Below are positions 1-11,500 of a stretch of DNA of 64,000 bases, in pieces. The translations under genes and the position numbers were made by a program. This stretch comes from Amphibalanus amphitrite. Lineage: Eukaryota > Arthropoda > Thecostraca > Balanomorpha > Balanidae. How positions within the stretch are numbered: position 1 is the stretch's first letter; each line of letters begins with the position of its first letter. The notes under the pieces are model-generated. The model ran no database searches and was not told where the DNA came from. It saw nothing but the letters and a program-made list of their open reading frames with translations. The stretch lies in assembly GCF_019059575.1 (NCBI RefSeq), contig NW_024881611.1, forward strand, positions 187,001 to 251,000, read 5' to 3'.

Positions 1-279
1 ATGCTCAAATGAGCACCCCCAATGGTTTGCCGGGCACCCCCAAATGTTCCAGTTTAGCATCCCCAATGATTTGGTCCCTCAAAAACTCCCACTAACTCTG
101 CTTGAGGAAAATAATTGGTTCCGCAGTCTTTCACTACTAAAAATAAAACAATTACGCAATTTACAATGCATGAAGTAAAGATGTAAAGAAAGTAAAAGTT
201 AGTCTTAAGAAGACGGGCGTAAAAAGACGTTAAGTTGCAAAGACACTGGTGTGGGTCCGTCGTAGACGGGTGTCGGACC
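1..279. other. Unique or unrecognised sequence, no gene seen
   Basis: A short run of CACCCCCAA-type repeats (bases 10-90) is followed by AT-rich sequence. No open frame or splice-bounded exon stands out. Confidence 0.4.
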
Positions 280-1082
280 CTTAGAGCTGATGGCGTGTAC
301 CCTTTACAAGCCGGCAGGGGGCTCCAGAGACCGGCGACGGGCCCTCAGAGGCCGGCAAAGTGCCATCAGAGGCCGGTGGTACCTTCAGAAACCCTGTGGG
401 GTCGTCTCTAGAGACCGGCACGGGTCGTCTCTAGAGACCGGCACGGGCTCAGATGCCGATGGGGCCCTCAGAGTCGCCGGTGTGGGGCCTTCAAATGTCA
501 CCGGTGGGTGGCCATCACATGTGCACTTGTGGGGCCTTCAGAAGCGACGATGTTGGGCCCTCAAAGCCGCCGATATAGGGCCTTAAGAGGCACTAGTGTG
601 GGGCCCTCAGATATGGCAATGTATGGCCCTCATAGGCGCCGTTGTGGGGGCTCTCAGAGACACTGGTTTAGGGCCATCACAGGCGCGCGTGTGGCCCTCA
701 GAACTGCTGTTACGGAACGGACCCTTCATAGGCCGACAAGAAGATATCAAGAGGTCACCGGTGCCATCAGGAGCCTTGTGGGGTTCTCAGAGACCGGCAT
801 GGCGCTCTCAGACGCCGCTGGGACCCTCCGAGTCACCTGTGTGGGACCGTCAGGGTCGCTGATAACTGACAAGGGCCCTCAGAACCGCCCATGTGGGGTT
901 TTTAAATGCATTGGTGTGGGGCCTCAGAGTTAGGGGTGTGGGGCCCTCAGAGACGCCGGTGTGGCGCTCAGAGGCGCCGGTGAGGGCCCTCACAGTCGCC
1001 GTTATAGGGGCCCTCAGAGAAATAGGTGTGGGGCTATTACAGGCGGGTGTGGAGCTCCCAGAGAGCTCCCAGAGCCCCCTAA

Positions 1083-1540
1083 CCCAGCCAGCAATTTGGT
1101 TCGGCGCAAGTCCGTTTTGCCCCGGCAACTCCGACATGCCAGACTCGGGCCGGTATAAAAGGAACGCCGTCAGAGCCGGGGTTTGGGTCGATAGTCGATA
1201 CGGCTCTATTCCGGTTAGCCAGTCTTGGCCGTAGCGCTCCCGGGTTGGTATGGTTCCGGACCGCCAAGTCTGGCTCAAGTCCGGCTCCCTGCCACGGCTC
1301 AAGTCCGGCTCCCTTACGACCAGTCCGGCTGCCTCATAGCTGCTCTGGCTTACTGTGGCTGAAGTACGGTGGAGGTACGGCACGGCTGATGCGGCATAAG
1401 TCCGGCTGTGGTGCGGGCGAGCTCCGGGATCGTGTCAGCTCCAGTAGAGCCCCAGACCTTGCCCGTACTTTAGCCGGAGCAAATGCCTGAGCTATCCAGA
1501 GTAAAACCAGCTACGGCCAAGGCCAAATTTGCTGGCTGGG
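1083..1540. mobile_element. Insertion with inverted ends inside the minisatellite
   Basis: The ends CCCAGCCAGCAATTTGG (from 1083) and CCAAATTTGCTGGCTGGG (to 1540) are inverted copies of each other with one indel. The interior differs from the flanking minisatellite and includes short tandem CTCAAGTCCGGCTCCCT repeats near 1270-1320. No coding capacity is seen. Confidence 0.6.
1153..1161 (+). promoter_or_regulatory. TATA box-like TATAAAAGG
   Basis: A strong TATA-box match lies inside the insertion at 1083-1540. A GC-rich stretch with CCGTCAGAG follows. No coding exon could be tied to it, so it may belong to the repeat. Confidence 0.2.
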
Positions 1541-1841
1541 AATAGGCCGGTTAGGACCCCCAGAGTCCGGCAAGTGGCCCTCCGAGGCCGGTAAGGGGCC
1601 CTCAGAGGCTGGCTTGGCCCCTTATGGAGATCTTATTGTTGATACTTGTGGGCCCATGAGGTGTTTTTACGAGCCCTGTGGGGCCCTTCTGAGTCCAAAT
1701 ATGGTCAACATGGACCCTTATCGGCCAATTGGCGCCGCAGGGCCCCTAAGGCCCGAATAACCCGAGGGGACCCTGAACCTGATGGGGGGGGGGGGGGGCA
1801 CGTGCCTCACGGGCCCACCTGGCTACGCCACTGAGGAAAAT

Positions 1842-2789
1842 CGTAAACCTGTAAATATCCAAATGCGATCACCTTTCATTTTTTCAGCGATTATTGTGAT
1901 CGTCTAATTACTGCCAGAGCATCGTAGCTACCGTTGCCTCCGCGCAATGTCCGCCCCTGCGGACCGCAGCGACTGCTGCACCGGTGCTAATCGCCGTCAT
2001 CGGTTTCTGTCACCTTTTAACAGAGGTGCCGGGGCTGCTGCCATACTGCCGGCAAATATACGACTTTTTTCGGAAAGATGTTTATGTAATAACTAAGGTA
2101 GCCAAGTACTAGGGCGAGCGGAATGATTTTCAAGAAGAACGTTCTGCCCTTGGGAAATATTAGTGGAAATCTCGGCATTATCAGTATTCAGTACCTTTTG
2201 GGGATAACCAACCCTATACGGTTGTGCCCCATGGCAAAGCTGCAATCTTTCACCCGGTGCAGGGGTTGAGCACCCCTCAACCATTTTGAAAAATCGACAC
2301 CCCTGGCCATAACAGTCATTTTAACAATGCAATAAAACTATTTACTTAGCAGGTAGAGCTATCATTGATGCCGATGTTGACTGTTAAGTAGGATCATGTT
2401 ATCAAAGCGTCGTATTCCATTTGAAGACCGCTTGAATAGGATCTTGAAAATTAGGCCGTCTGCTGCATAGCTCAGACTGACAATCGTGTCAGTTTTCTAG
2501 AATGCTACTCGGCTCGCTGTAAAAATGATAATAATGATAATAAGCTACATCCGAATGTGAAAGCTCGGGACTAGCACCAGCGAATAACCTATAAGTACCT
2601 ATTACGTATTTTTCATAGACAGCATTGTAAACTCGTTGATGCCCGGCATTTTGGCAACTCGAGCCTGAACCATATCGCGCAGTAGCTATCAGGATTGTGT
2701 GCTATTTCACTATGGTCGATAGTTATGCACTATGCCTGGGCTGCCTCTCCGGAAAATAATTGCCTCTGGTGCCCGCTGCTGATCGAGGC
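1842..2789. other. No gene recognised
   Basis: Mixed-composition sequence. I looked for the missing first exon of the ISOC2-like gene (a CDMQ-type motif) here and did not find it. Confidence 0.4.
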
Positions 2790-2942
2790 TAACCCAGCGT
2801 TCGGAGTCTCTTGGACGACGAAGATTCTTCGTCGTCCGGCCAATCCCGTTCAAGGTCAGCGGGGCTTGGCTGCGGTTATGGAACGAGATTGGCCGGACGA
2901 CATAGAATCTTCGTCGTCCGAGAGACTCCGAACGCGGGGTTA
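2790..2942. mobile_element. Fold-back MITE, TAACCC ends
   Basis: Two arms of about 60 bp (2790-2852 and 2880-2942) are near-perfect inverted copies around a spacer of about 30 bp. Outer ends are TAACCCAGCGTTCGGAG and its complement. Each arm also contains an internal small palindrome around GACGACGAAGATTCTTCGTC. Confidence 0.7.
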
Positions 2943-3230
2943 GTAAACTTTCATTCACTCATGACTCAGTGTATAAGAGCGATCATAAGGCGGGCGACAC
3001 CAACCGTTTGTCAGTTTTGAGCAATCTGCTTACACGTTTTATACCCACCAATCCTGTAAACATGTGCATGATCGAATTGATATTTCAGCCAGACAGCGAT
3101 ATAGGTGTCGTAAACGGAATGCACGTTTTACGAATAAATATACGTATTTGTAATACGGCGCTGAATGCTGACGAATATAACCATGGTATGCTATGAAAAA
3201 AATAACGATATTGTTGTTCGTTCTCGGCAG

Positions 3231-3349
3231 GTCTGGGTCACACTGTCCCGGAATTGGAGGTGGAAAAGTACGGACTGACTCCCATCGCTAAGACTCAGTT
3301 TTCCATGTGTGTTCCTGAGGTGGACGAGATGCTCAAGGCAAATAAAAAC
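3231..3349 (+). CDS. ISOC2: ISOC2-like exon A
   Basis: Acceptor TTCTCGGCAG ends at 3230 and donor GTGAGT begins at 3350. The exon starts in phase 1 (two bases complete a Gly codon) and ends in phase 0. It encodes 39 full codons, from LGHTVPELE through AKTQFSMC to LKANKN. The Lys of AKTQFSM is the conserved catalytic-triad Lys of this family. Confidence 0.88.
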
Positions 3350-5441
3350 GTGAGTGTGGGATTACGGTGGAGTTTCCCAATGGTGTTGGGGCTCATCTCA
3401 TGCATAGGCGATTGCGTGATAGGTACCTAATAATGCTGTAGCACATTGCTGTGTTTGACTGTTTGTAGTACTTTTTTTAAAGACACTACGTTGCGATAGT
3501 GAACGGCATAAAGTAATTAGTGTCAAGATTGCTTGGCACATAACCGCTTGGAAAGCTGTTGCTTGGTCTTTGTAATGTAACCCTGATGCTATGTTTACCT
3601 ACAGAAAATTCAACGGATGCTGATGTTTTTATTCAACGGTCTCAATATTCACGCAAAAAAAAAACTTATTTTACCGCATGACTGACGAAATCCAGAGTGA
3701 CTATAGTTCGTGTTTTTTCAAAAGGACGCTGGCTCAAAGTTCATTATCGAAGCTCTCACGTGAGTTTTGGCAACTTCAGCGTCTGGCTAAGAATTTCCTG
3801 CCGAAAAAATGATCGATTTCAAATTGTGCTCGGTAAATACATGGAAATTGTGACTTCAAAATAAGCATACTATGATGACGTCACTGGTGGCACCTGGCAC
3901 CCAGTGTCCGTGCGAAAGCATTCATTGCCAACGAATTTTGGGAAAACTTCGTTTTTTTTTTGCTCTTACCGAGGCCCGAATCGAGTAAGCGGTTCTTTCC
4001 ATGATAGTTATGCATTGCATTGCAATGCAAGTTCCACAGCATGACGTCACCACTGTTCTCATGTCTAGTTCCAAAACGCAGGCATGGAATTTATCGGGAA
4101 TAATTCACATGTTAAAATAAGGCGACGTTCGAGTTTCTCAGGTTCAGTTTTTGCTCGTTTTGCTCGCAAAAACACGTGCTTGTTCGAAAAACATACTTGG
4201 AGCCAGCGTCCTTTTGAAAAAAAAAAACGAACTATAGACAAAAAATAACAGCAGCCGGCAAATCTGCTGGTAAAGCTGGCATCTGATTCAGTATTGGCCG
4301 AAACGGCCGAAGCGGGTGTAGGTAATATGAGAAAATGAAGTCGGCGTCGGCTGTATGCAGTGACGGCCATCCGGCTCGGCAGTATCCACCTCCTGACACC
4401 CGCTCGCGTCGTCACCGTCAGATCTCCTCCGTGATCCTGTGTGGGATCGAGACGCACGCGTGCATCCTGCAGACCACCATGGACCTGCTGGAGCGCGACT
4501 ACGAGGTGCACGTGGTGGCGGACGCGTGCGCCTCCCGCAGCCACCTGGACCGGTGAGCAGTGCGCAGTGCTGGGCAATAGGTATGGCTGTTAAACCCGCG
4601 ACGCGCCGATCCACCGGCATTATTGGGTTATTTTCCATTATAATTATAGAAGACACGCTGTCTCTAATGTTTTTTGCTTAACGTGTGTGTTTTACCATTT
4701 TAATGTAAGGGACGGCCTATCTCACAACTTACCCTGTCCACCATTACCATTGCTACTGATTCACCCCATTGAAGCTGTTCGCTGATGATGGAAAATGACG
4801 ACGCATTATGTTGTCAAACTTTGGCCAACATATTGTATGTACGTAGGTGGTGCGGAATTATCGAACGCAGATGGTCGAAAGTCATTCGACGACTCTTATC
4901 AACCTTTCCACGTATTCTGGATGATCTATGTCATTTCATTACTTTTGTTATAATTTGACCGATCATGCTTGCTATAATACGCTAAGTGAAGTAGACCACG
5001 TTGTAAATTTCCGATTGTGTAAAACATTACGATCTTAGCTCAGCTACTTCCAACTGGTAAGGTGTAGTAGCGGATAATTATTTTCATGCGTCACCGAACC
5101 GACTGAAATTTCTGCGTAAATTGTAGTGTTTTGGACTGCTGCCCCTCCTCGATCCCACGGCGCTGAACCAGTCGCTCCGGTGACTATAACCTGGCCTTCT
5201 CCTAACTGGCTGCATCACGTCCGAGTGGACTGCACCGCGGTATGGGCCCGGCGTGACTCTGCGCCACTCCACCAGGGTGTACGCGCTGGAGCGCGTGAGG
5301 CGACTGGGCGGCTTCGTCACCACCAGCGAGTGTGCCATCCTCAGCCTGGCGCCCAACTCGGCGCACCCCAAGTTCCGCCAGCTACAGAAGATCATCTGGA
5401 CGCCGGCGCCCGACTCCGGCCTGCTGCCGACCCCGCCCTGA
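3231..5441 (+). CDS. ISOC2: Isochorismatase-domain protein, ISOC2-like (3-prime part, three exons)
   Basis: Three exons splice cleanly: 3231-3349, 4422-4552 and 5276-5441, with AG/GT borders, junction phases 0 and 2, and stop TGA at 5439-5441. The 138 visible residues match the C-terminal two thirds of isochorismatase-domain proteins 1/2, cysteine hydrolases of the isochorismatase superfamily whose physiological substrate is not firmly known. Visible landmarks are [10 protein letters not shown], then AKTQFSM with the family's catalytic Lys, then [14 protein letters not shown] with the catalytic Cys, then [10 protein letters not shown], and finally [10 protein letters not shown] and [11 protein letters not shown]. 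The ending PAPDSGLL is typical of ISOC2-type tails. The family is about 200 residues, so some 65-70 N-terminal residues including the catalytic Asp are missing. The first visible exon begins in phase 1, so an upstream exon must exist. I did not find it between 1 and 3230; it may lie before the window or be lost to repeats. Family call sure, symbol less so. Confidence 0.9.
3701..4237. mobile_element. MITE with CTATAGTTCG ends in the ISOC2-like intron
   Basis: Left end CTATAGTTCGTGTTTTTTC and its inverted counterpart at 4215-4237 continue into matching AAAAGGACGCTGGCT, giving arms of about 40 bp. It lies wholly in the intron between ISOC2-like exons A and B. A relative with the same ends is at 7285-7715. 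Confidence 0.65.
4422..4552 (+). CDS. ISOC2: ISOC2-like exon B (catalytic Cys)
   Basis: Acceptor CACCGTCAG ends at 4421 and donor GTGAGC begins at 4553. The exon encodes [19 protein letters not shown] followed by [11 protein letters not shown] and [13 protein letters not shown] plus two bases of an Arg codon. The Cys in THACI is the expected nucleophile. GC content rises sharply relative to the introns. Confidence 0.93.
4553..5275 (+). other. Intron of the ISOC2-like gene
   Basis: GTGAGC at 4553 and CAG at 5273-5275 bound this intron. No other feature was recognised in it. Confidence 0.8.
5276..5441 (+). CDS. ISOC2: ISOC2-like exon C (terminal)
   Basis: Acceptor CTCCACCAG ends at 5275. The first base completes the Arg codon begun in exon B, giving [34 protein letters not shown] and PAPDSGLL follow before TGA at 5439-5441. 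These motifs fit the C-terminal helix region of ISOC proteins. Confidence 0.92.
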
Positions 5442-7284
5442 AAGGTGACCCCGCACCGCGACCCCGTACTGAGGCCCCCGACTTTTTGCCGAGTGACAAG
5501 GTTTCGTAGTTTATTTTTGTATCAGGACCATGTGGCGTTTGTTAGTCCACCAGTGACTGGTGCCGTCTGGGGTGGTAGGTGGGAGGCGGGGGGGGGGGGG
5601 ACAGTGCCACTCAGCCCGTCCCTTTCCACTGCGTTCGCGCCCACCTTGAGTGTATTGACGCATAGATATAGGACAATGGCCGGGGCGTCCGCTGGCGTGC
5701 CGGCGCCTCGTCACCGACGGGAAATGGGATCGCTACGGCGGCAGCCGACGTCTATATATCCGCCCGTTTGCCGGTCGGCGGTCACGATCAGACCCTGTCG
5801 CACTGACGGGGCCAGACTAAACCATAGGCCTCTGTGTATCGGTATTCTCTACCAGAGGTCAATGGTATAGCTGACCTGACCCGGTACAGGAATTAGTCCA
5901 TATTTTGACGGATTGCTGCCATTTAAGAGTTGTATCCGCTTACCGTTCTAAAAGCGGATCCCTTCACAGCGATCCGCTCGGCTATTAGCGTAACCGACAG
6001 CGCTGTGAAAATGCGACCGTCATGACGCGAGGCCCTGGACGGCCACACGTAGCTCTGGGGAGCAGGGACGGTGGGCGGGTCCGGTCTACATAGTGTTTGG
6101 GGCATCCCGGATAAACGGCGACGTAGCTGGCAGCAGCTGGGTGTGCTAGCGATACGGGGCCCCACTGCCACATTGCTCAGTGTTTAGTGATTACTCGGAA
6201 TGATCGGCGCGAGTTTGACCTAGAGGTAGCCACACTGGCCAGCCGAGCTTGGCGTGAGACGCAAACTAACTGATAGATTGTATATAATCGTGCAATATAG
6301 GGGAGGTGGGCTGATATTGTGCCAATATGAGGGACAGGGTGTGTGGTATGGGAAAGGGAAATGCACAGTTGCAAGTCGCAACAGAATAAACATTATATTT
6401 CAAAGCAAACTTGTCTTTTAAATCGTATTTAATGTTTTGAGCTTCATAAAAGGTGCATGCGCAAAAGCAAATTGCTGTTTATGATAAGACTACGGAAATC
6501 GACTAGTGAAACAGCTAAGATTTGAGTTGGCTGAAGGGTGAACAATATAACACCTAATGTCTCGGCAAATTCAAGGCATTGCGCCTGAGAATACAGCGAG
6601 TTTGCCTGCATATCGGTCCCAGGTATAGTTTCCTCAGCCAGTAAACTGCCCGACGATGCATCCCTCTGAGCGGATTTTAGCCACTCACCAACCCTTAACT
6701 ACCGGAACGGAGCGATGCATCTCGATTCTCGACGTGTTTTTGCGTGGAGAACCGCGCTGCGGTTACGAACTCAGACACGGGATATGGCAACGGCCCTTTA
6801 TTGGCGCCTCGAAATACAGCGCATCTGTGCAGAGGACGGGCCCGGTAAGTGGCTCTCAACTCCTAAAGCTGGCTTCACACACAACAAGACTGCATGTCTG
6901 TCTGCGGTTAAAATATCTACCGTTCCGCACACAATCTGCACCATCGATCAGGTAATGACTCACAAAAATAACACTCTGTTGAGACATGCATAAGAAGTTC
7001 AGTGGCATACATAATGGGACTCCGTCGCATCGTCCTATCGACCGGCAGGCGTGCCGGACGCTCGCGGGAACGGCAATACCAGGGGCCCGACTATATGCAT
7101 TATGAATCTATGACTCCCTAGTCAATGGAGAGTCCACCACGAAACGCGGCTAGAAGGCTATCCAGAATATATCACAGGACAAATGTCGACAGGGTCGCAG
7201 ACTCGGACCGTTCTTACACACATCTACAAGTAACAATAACAGAGCATTTTCACCTCCTGTCAAATCGAGGCAGTTATGAAGAAA
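5442..7284. other. Region downstream of the ISOC2-like gene, no further gene supported
   Basis: A G-tract lies near 5589-5600. Open frames near 5445-5870 and 6656-6993 lack recognisable motifs. The sequence 6784-6845 ends in a good donor (CCCG/GTAAGT) but has no identifiable product. Confidence 0.4.
6385..6390 (+). promoter_or_regulatory. Possible polyadenylation signal AATAAA
   Basis: A canonical AATAAA lies about 0.94 kb downstream of the ISOC2-like stop codon on the same strand. It could end that transcript, but the hexamer is common by chance and no cleavage-site evidence is visible. Confidence 0.25.
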
Positions 7285-7715
7285 CTATAAAAAAGTTCGT
7301 TTTTCTTAAGTTTGCCCCTCACTGTAAACGTCTTTTTGAACAAAGCACGAGAATTGCTAGCTGAATTACTGAGAAAACTGGTTGGCGCACATTGTATTGG
7401 AGATATGAAAAATATTTTCAAAATAAGTTTTGAACACCGACGATGGAACGTTAATGTTAAGCGCTGTGCAATTTATTACTTAGTTCAGACATAATTCCTG
7501 AAAAGTCGTCTATCACTGTGGAGCTGTAGGTATGGGCAAATACGAGCTATGAGTCTGTGAAATCGTAAACAAATTTGATGAAATTGATCGTCTGTGAATT
7601 CTGGTGAAATCAATGTGCGCCAACCAGTTTTCTCAGTAATTCAGCTAGCAATTCTCGTGCTATGTTCAAAAAGACGTTTACAGTGAGGGGCAAACTTAGG
7701 AAAAACGAACTATAG
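7285..7715. mobile_element. Fold-back element with 105-bp arms
   Basis: Arms at about 7292-7398 and 7614-7715 are about 97 percent identical inverted copies, separated by roughly 215 bp. The outer ends (AAGTTCGTTTTTC / GAAAAACGAACTATAG) resemble those of 3701-4237. Confidence 0.8.
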
Positions 7716-7811
7716 CAACTGTTTCATTGCAGCAGCAATGCGTAGGTAAATAGCATGGCGGGACGCCAGTGGAATAGACGTGCATTCCTTCTAAATGCCT
7801 CTTGTCACCAC

Positions 7812-8005
7812 ATAGGCGTTGGACTGGAGCGGACGGCAAAACTGGACGGAACTGGATGGTACTAGACAAGACTGGACGGCAGTCTCTAACTGGAGTGGAT
7901 GAAGAGCTAGATGATGGGACTGAACTAGACTCGATAGCTGCTTTGGACCGGACTGACAGCAGCACTGGACTGGACTGGATTGGATTGCACTGGACGGCAG
8001 TAACT
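7812..8005. repeat. Degenerate CTGGA-rich tandem repeat
   Basis: Many copies of ACTGGACGG, ACTGGACTGG and GGATTGG-like units follow one another. It lies about 0.4-0.6 kb past the K2P stop codon, probably in or beyond its 3-prime UTR. Confidence 0.55.
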
Positions 8006-8425
8006 GGTAACGCCCCGGTGAGCTCACCCTGGCCGCCCCACCTGTCGAGTGTCGATACTGGTCACCGCCGGTGTGTGGCGGCGCGGCGCCATTGTCACCA
8101 CGTAAAGAGGATCGCCGTGCCGCTCCCCCGGCGCCGGTGCGGGGGCCGGGCGGAGTGCGTGTCACCGTTCTGACGGTCATCGACCCGCCCCCGCCCCCGC
8201 TCCCGCACCCGCCCATCTGCCTGACGACACGGGGCTTTCCAACCCGACCTCAATGCGCCCCCAGCCGGCTTATGGTGAGCAGGTCAATCATCCGCTCTGT
8301 CGTCGATCCTCTTCGTTATCCAGACCTCTAACTGTCCTGACTGCCGTGGTACGGTGGGTCACGGCAGAGCTGTCTCCCTGCCGACTGTCGCGCCTCAGCA
8401 TCCCGCCGGACCAGCCATCCGGTCC

Positions 8426-8599
8426 TCAGGAGCTGCTGACGAACGGGCTCTTGGTGTGCCAGGCCACCTTGGCCTCGCCCCGGTCGGCGCCGTGCACAGG
8501 CGCCACCTCTACACGGCGCGGTGTCAGCGAGCGCGAGCCCTTCCGCAGCTGGTCGGTTATGGTCGTTCCCACCGTCGTGAAGAAAGCAGAAAAGCGTAA
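8426..8599 (-). CDS. K2P exon 6: cytosolic tail
   Basis: Acceptor CCTGTGTTCCAG ends at 8600 and the frame runs to TGA at 8428-8426. It starts LRFSAFFTTVGTTITDQLRK, so the join reads INIVK-LRF, close to the M4 end of other K2P channels. The tail is basic and Ser-rich and ends SPFVSSS. Confidence 0.85.
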   Translation of the reverse strand, partial: LRFSAFFTTVGTTITDQLRKGSRSLTPRRVEVAPVHGADRGEAKVAWHTKSPFVSSS

Positions 8600-11500
8600 C
8601 TGGAACACAGGGGACAGAGCGGCGTCAGGGGGCGAGTGCGCGCGCCGGCCGTGAACAGGAACTGAGAAGCAGCGTATCAATGGTGATGATGGTTTGGGGC
8701 ACCCTTGGCCACAGTCTTTCCATTCAAGGACTTTCACTGGGTGTAGTTAGCTGCTTGATCCAGCAAACAGCAAGTTATATGCGCAATGCGCATATTATGC
8801 AATGTCAATTATCTCGAACCCGGGATCCTGGTAGTCGGAAGGCAGCGCCTTGCCGGCATTGTTTCGGAGAAGAAATAACTAATAGCACGCACAGTCGCAC
8901 AACTTCAGAGGAAATTGTGTTTGTATCCAAATCTTACATGCTACGATGTTATTACACATGTGTCGGTGGCGGCCTGCAAGACAACTTATCATCATTATCA
9001 AGGTTCATTTCCATGTTGACAGGCAATTAATTTCGTTATGTCTTCCACTTTACCTATTCCCGCGGTCCACGCAGTATAATTAGTCCCCAGCGGCGTTGCC
9101 ACGTCAACAAAACTGGCGCCACCGCAGCAGCCTATTACCATGATGATCCGATAATTGTCCTCGCCATAACACAAATTAAAATGGATCTCAATCGAACAGT
9201 TTATAGATTGACACTGTCGGCTGTGGGTCGGCTCCTTATTTGGCGGAGCGGTATCGAGCGCCGTCATTTCCCCCGGCACATGCACGGCTGCCGGGCCCGA
9301 AATAGCGGCACGGATGGCCGCAGAGGATCGACTGGGTGGCCGCCACGCACCCGCCGCCTGCCGCAGCCCAGACCTCACCTTGACAATGTTGATGCACATG
9401 GAGGTGAGCGCCAGCCCGAAGACAAAGTACGCCATCGACGCGGCCATCGTGGCCGAATCCTGCAATGGAAGGCAGTCGGAGTGTTGGTCAAGTGGCGTGG
9501 CTTTGAGTGGCGGTCTGCAGGCCGGCTATTAGTAAAGTGATCATGGGGGCACCCGAGTGCCGGGGCGGCGGTCCTCGTTGCAGCGCTGGTGACGCCGGTG
9601 ACGTCAGCGACATAAAAGGTGATAAGCGGCCACCGAACGATGTGTCAACGTGGATGGTGGGTCAACCGACCGCCGGCTCTGGCCTCTGAGCCTATGAACG
9701 GTGTGTGGGCCCGCTGCCCCCCCCCCCCCCCAGCTCTAGGCCTCCGAACGGTCGTCAATGTGGGCCCACTTGATTGCTTAACCCCGATAGGCAAACAAAA
9801 TGTGGGCCCCCTGGCCGCGAACTCTGCCTGCAAACGGTGCCTAGCACTGCCGCTCCGGCGTGCCAGTCCGTGCTCTACTGCTGATAGGAAGCACAACTGA
9901 GGCCGTATGTACGTACCTACCGACAAACAAGGCTATCGCCCGCCAGTGGCCGGAGGCAGGCACGCACAATGATAATAACCCGAGCTGCTACACAACGGAC
10001 ACTGATTATTATATTACGTGCCGCACAAATACCTACCCGACGCCAACTGGCGACGACATTACGCCGTTCTTCGACTGTGAAGACGGCAGACGCCCTGCTT
10101 TTTGACAACAGATGATCTCATAACAAAAAAGGCCCAGTTAATAATCAAATAATGAACGGTTTAACTGCATAGTAAAAGGATTGTGGAATGCTACCAACTG
10201 CGAGACGACGAATTCCACTATATGTAATAGGTACAGGGAATCTGTCAAAAGACCTCTGAGTGGGCCAACTGGAATATAAACCAGGGAAGTTTTACGACTG
10301 CGCGCTTTGGAAGTGGCTCGTTTGGTATTCGCTGGGCCGGAGGGGATGGGGAATACCAGAGGTTAACGTCAGGGGCGGCGTATCAGTGGTCAGTGGTCAC
10401 GGCCACGGGGAGGTTGGCTGGCATAGGTCAACGTCAGAGGAGGGAGGGGAAAGCAGCGGTCAACGTCAGTAGGTGGGGTATCAGAGGTCAACGTCAAAGG
10501 GAGGAATACAAGCGGTCAATGTCAGGAGGGGGAGGGATAGCAGCGGTCACTGGTCACCGCCAGGGGGAAGCAGGGGAAGCAGCGCTCAACGTCAGGGGAG
10601 GGAGGGGAAGCAGAGGTCACCGTTAGGGGAAGGGAGGGAAGCAGCGCTCTACATCAGGAAAGGGAGAGGTAGCAGCAGTCATCGTCAATCGCCAGTGACC
10701 GTGGGGTGAACCAGCGTTGGGCTGAGGGCCAGTGTTCGCCATGGGCCGGGCCAGCCCAATGGGCCATGGGCTGGGCTGGGCTGGGCTACGGGCTGGGCTG
10801 GGCCCTCAAATATGCAGGATCGATGGGCTGTGGATGGGCTGGGCCAAGAACTGTAAAGTGGAGTCAGGGGTTTGCAACTGAGACAAAAACTATAACTACA
10901 TAGCTTATTACTGTGCAAGACTAAAAGACGAGTTAATAAAGCACGCATGCAATGTGCATTGTGCATGCTGCTCGCAAAAGATTGTTTCTTTGCTTCCTAT
11001 GGGTACCTGTGTGGTGTCAATAATTTTCAATCCATTCATTTTTGACGGGCTGGGCCGGGCTGGGCTTTGAAGCTTTTACCGTGAATGGGCTCGGGCTGGG
11101 CCGGGCTGTGAACCCATGGGCCTGGGCTGGGCTGGACTGGGATTTTGCGGCCCGTGGCGAACACTGCTGAGGGCTTCAGCGGCCAGGCGCAGGGAAACAC
11201 GGGGTCAGCAGTCCGGAAACATACGGTCGCGATTGCCCGGCCCGTGACTGCGTGCATAGATTGGTTTAGCTCGGTAGCGGTGGCGCCGGACACTCGGGGT
11301 CTGCAAATAACCTCACCACCGGGCGAAATTGAGGCCGGCTACCTGGCCGCCTTTGTTCCGCCCGAAACTGGAACTGGGCCCATGAATTACAGGTCTTTGT
11401 TTGCAGGCGAATGTGCAGCACGTCAGCACGAGGCATGCAGATCTATTTTAAATTGCACATCAACTTTGTGGCACACATGATAAAGCTGGGTACTTTTTCA

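Larger units (their letters stand above)
280..1833. repeat. GGGCCCTCAGAG-type minisatellite ending in a hAT-like right end
   Basis: Degenerate tandem copies of a roughly 25-30 bp unit with the core GGGCCCTCAGAG and CCGGTG fill 280-1080 and resume from about 1541 to 1780. Bases 1818-1833 read CACCTGGCTACGCCACTG; its complement, beginning CAGTGGCGTAGCCAGG, is a hAT-like terminus. The matching left end was not found. The same minisatellite fills the hAT element at 42576-44664 in the opposite orientation. Confidence 0.7.

Noticed and set aside
105..112. AGGAAAAT as the left target duplication of the hAT-like end at 1833
   Set aside because: AGGAAAAT does occur at 105-112 and 1834-1841, but no hAT-like left end starts at 113, so the match may be chance.
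508..933. 141-codon plus-strand frame near the window start
   Set aside because: It lies in the GGGCCCTCAGAG minisatellite and is explained by it.
1153..1240. Strong TATA box suggesting a real promoter
   Set aside because: No exon or transcript feature follows, and it sits in a nested insertion; kept only as a low-confidence motif.
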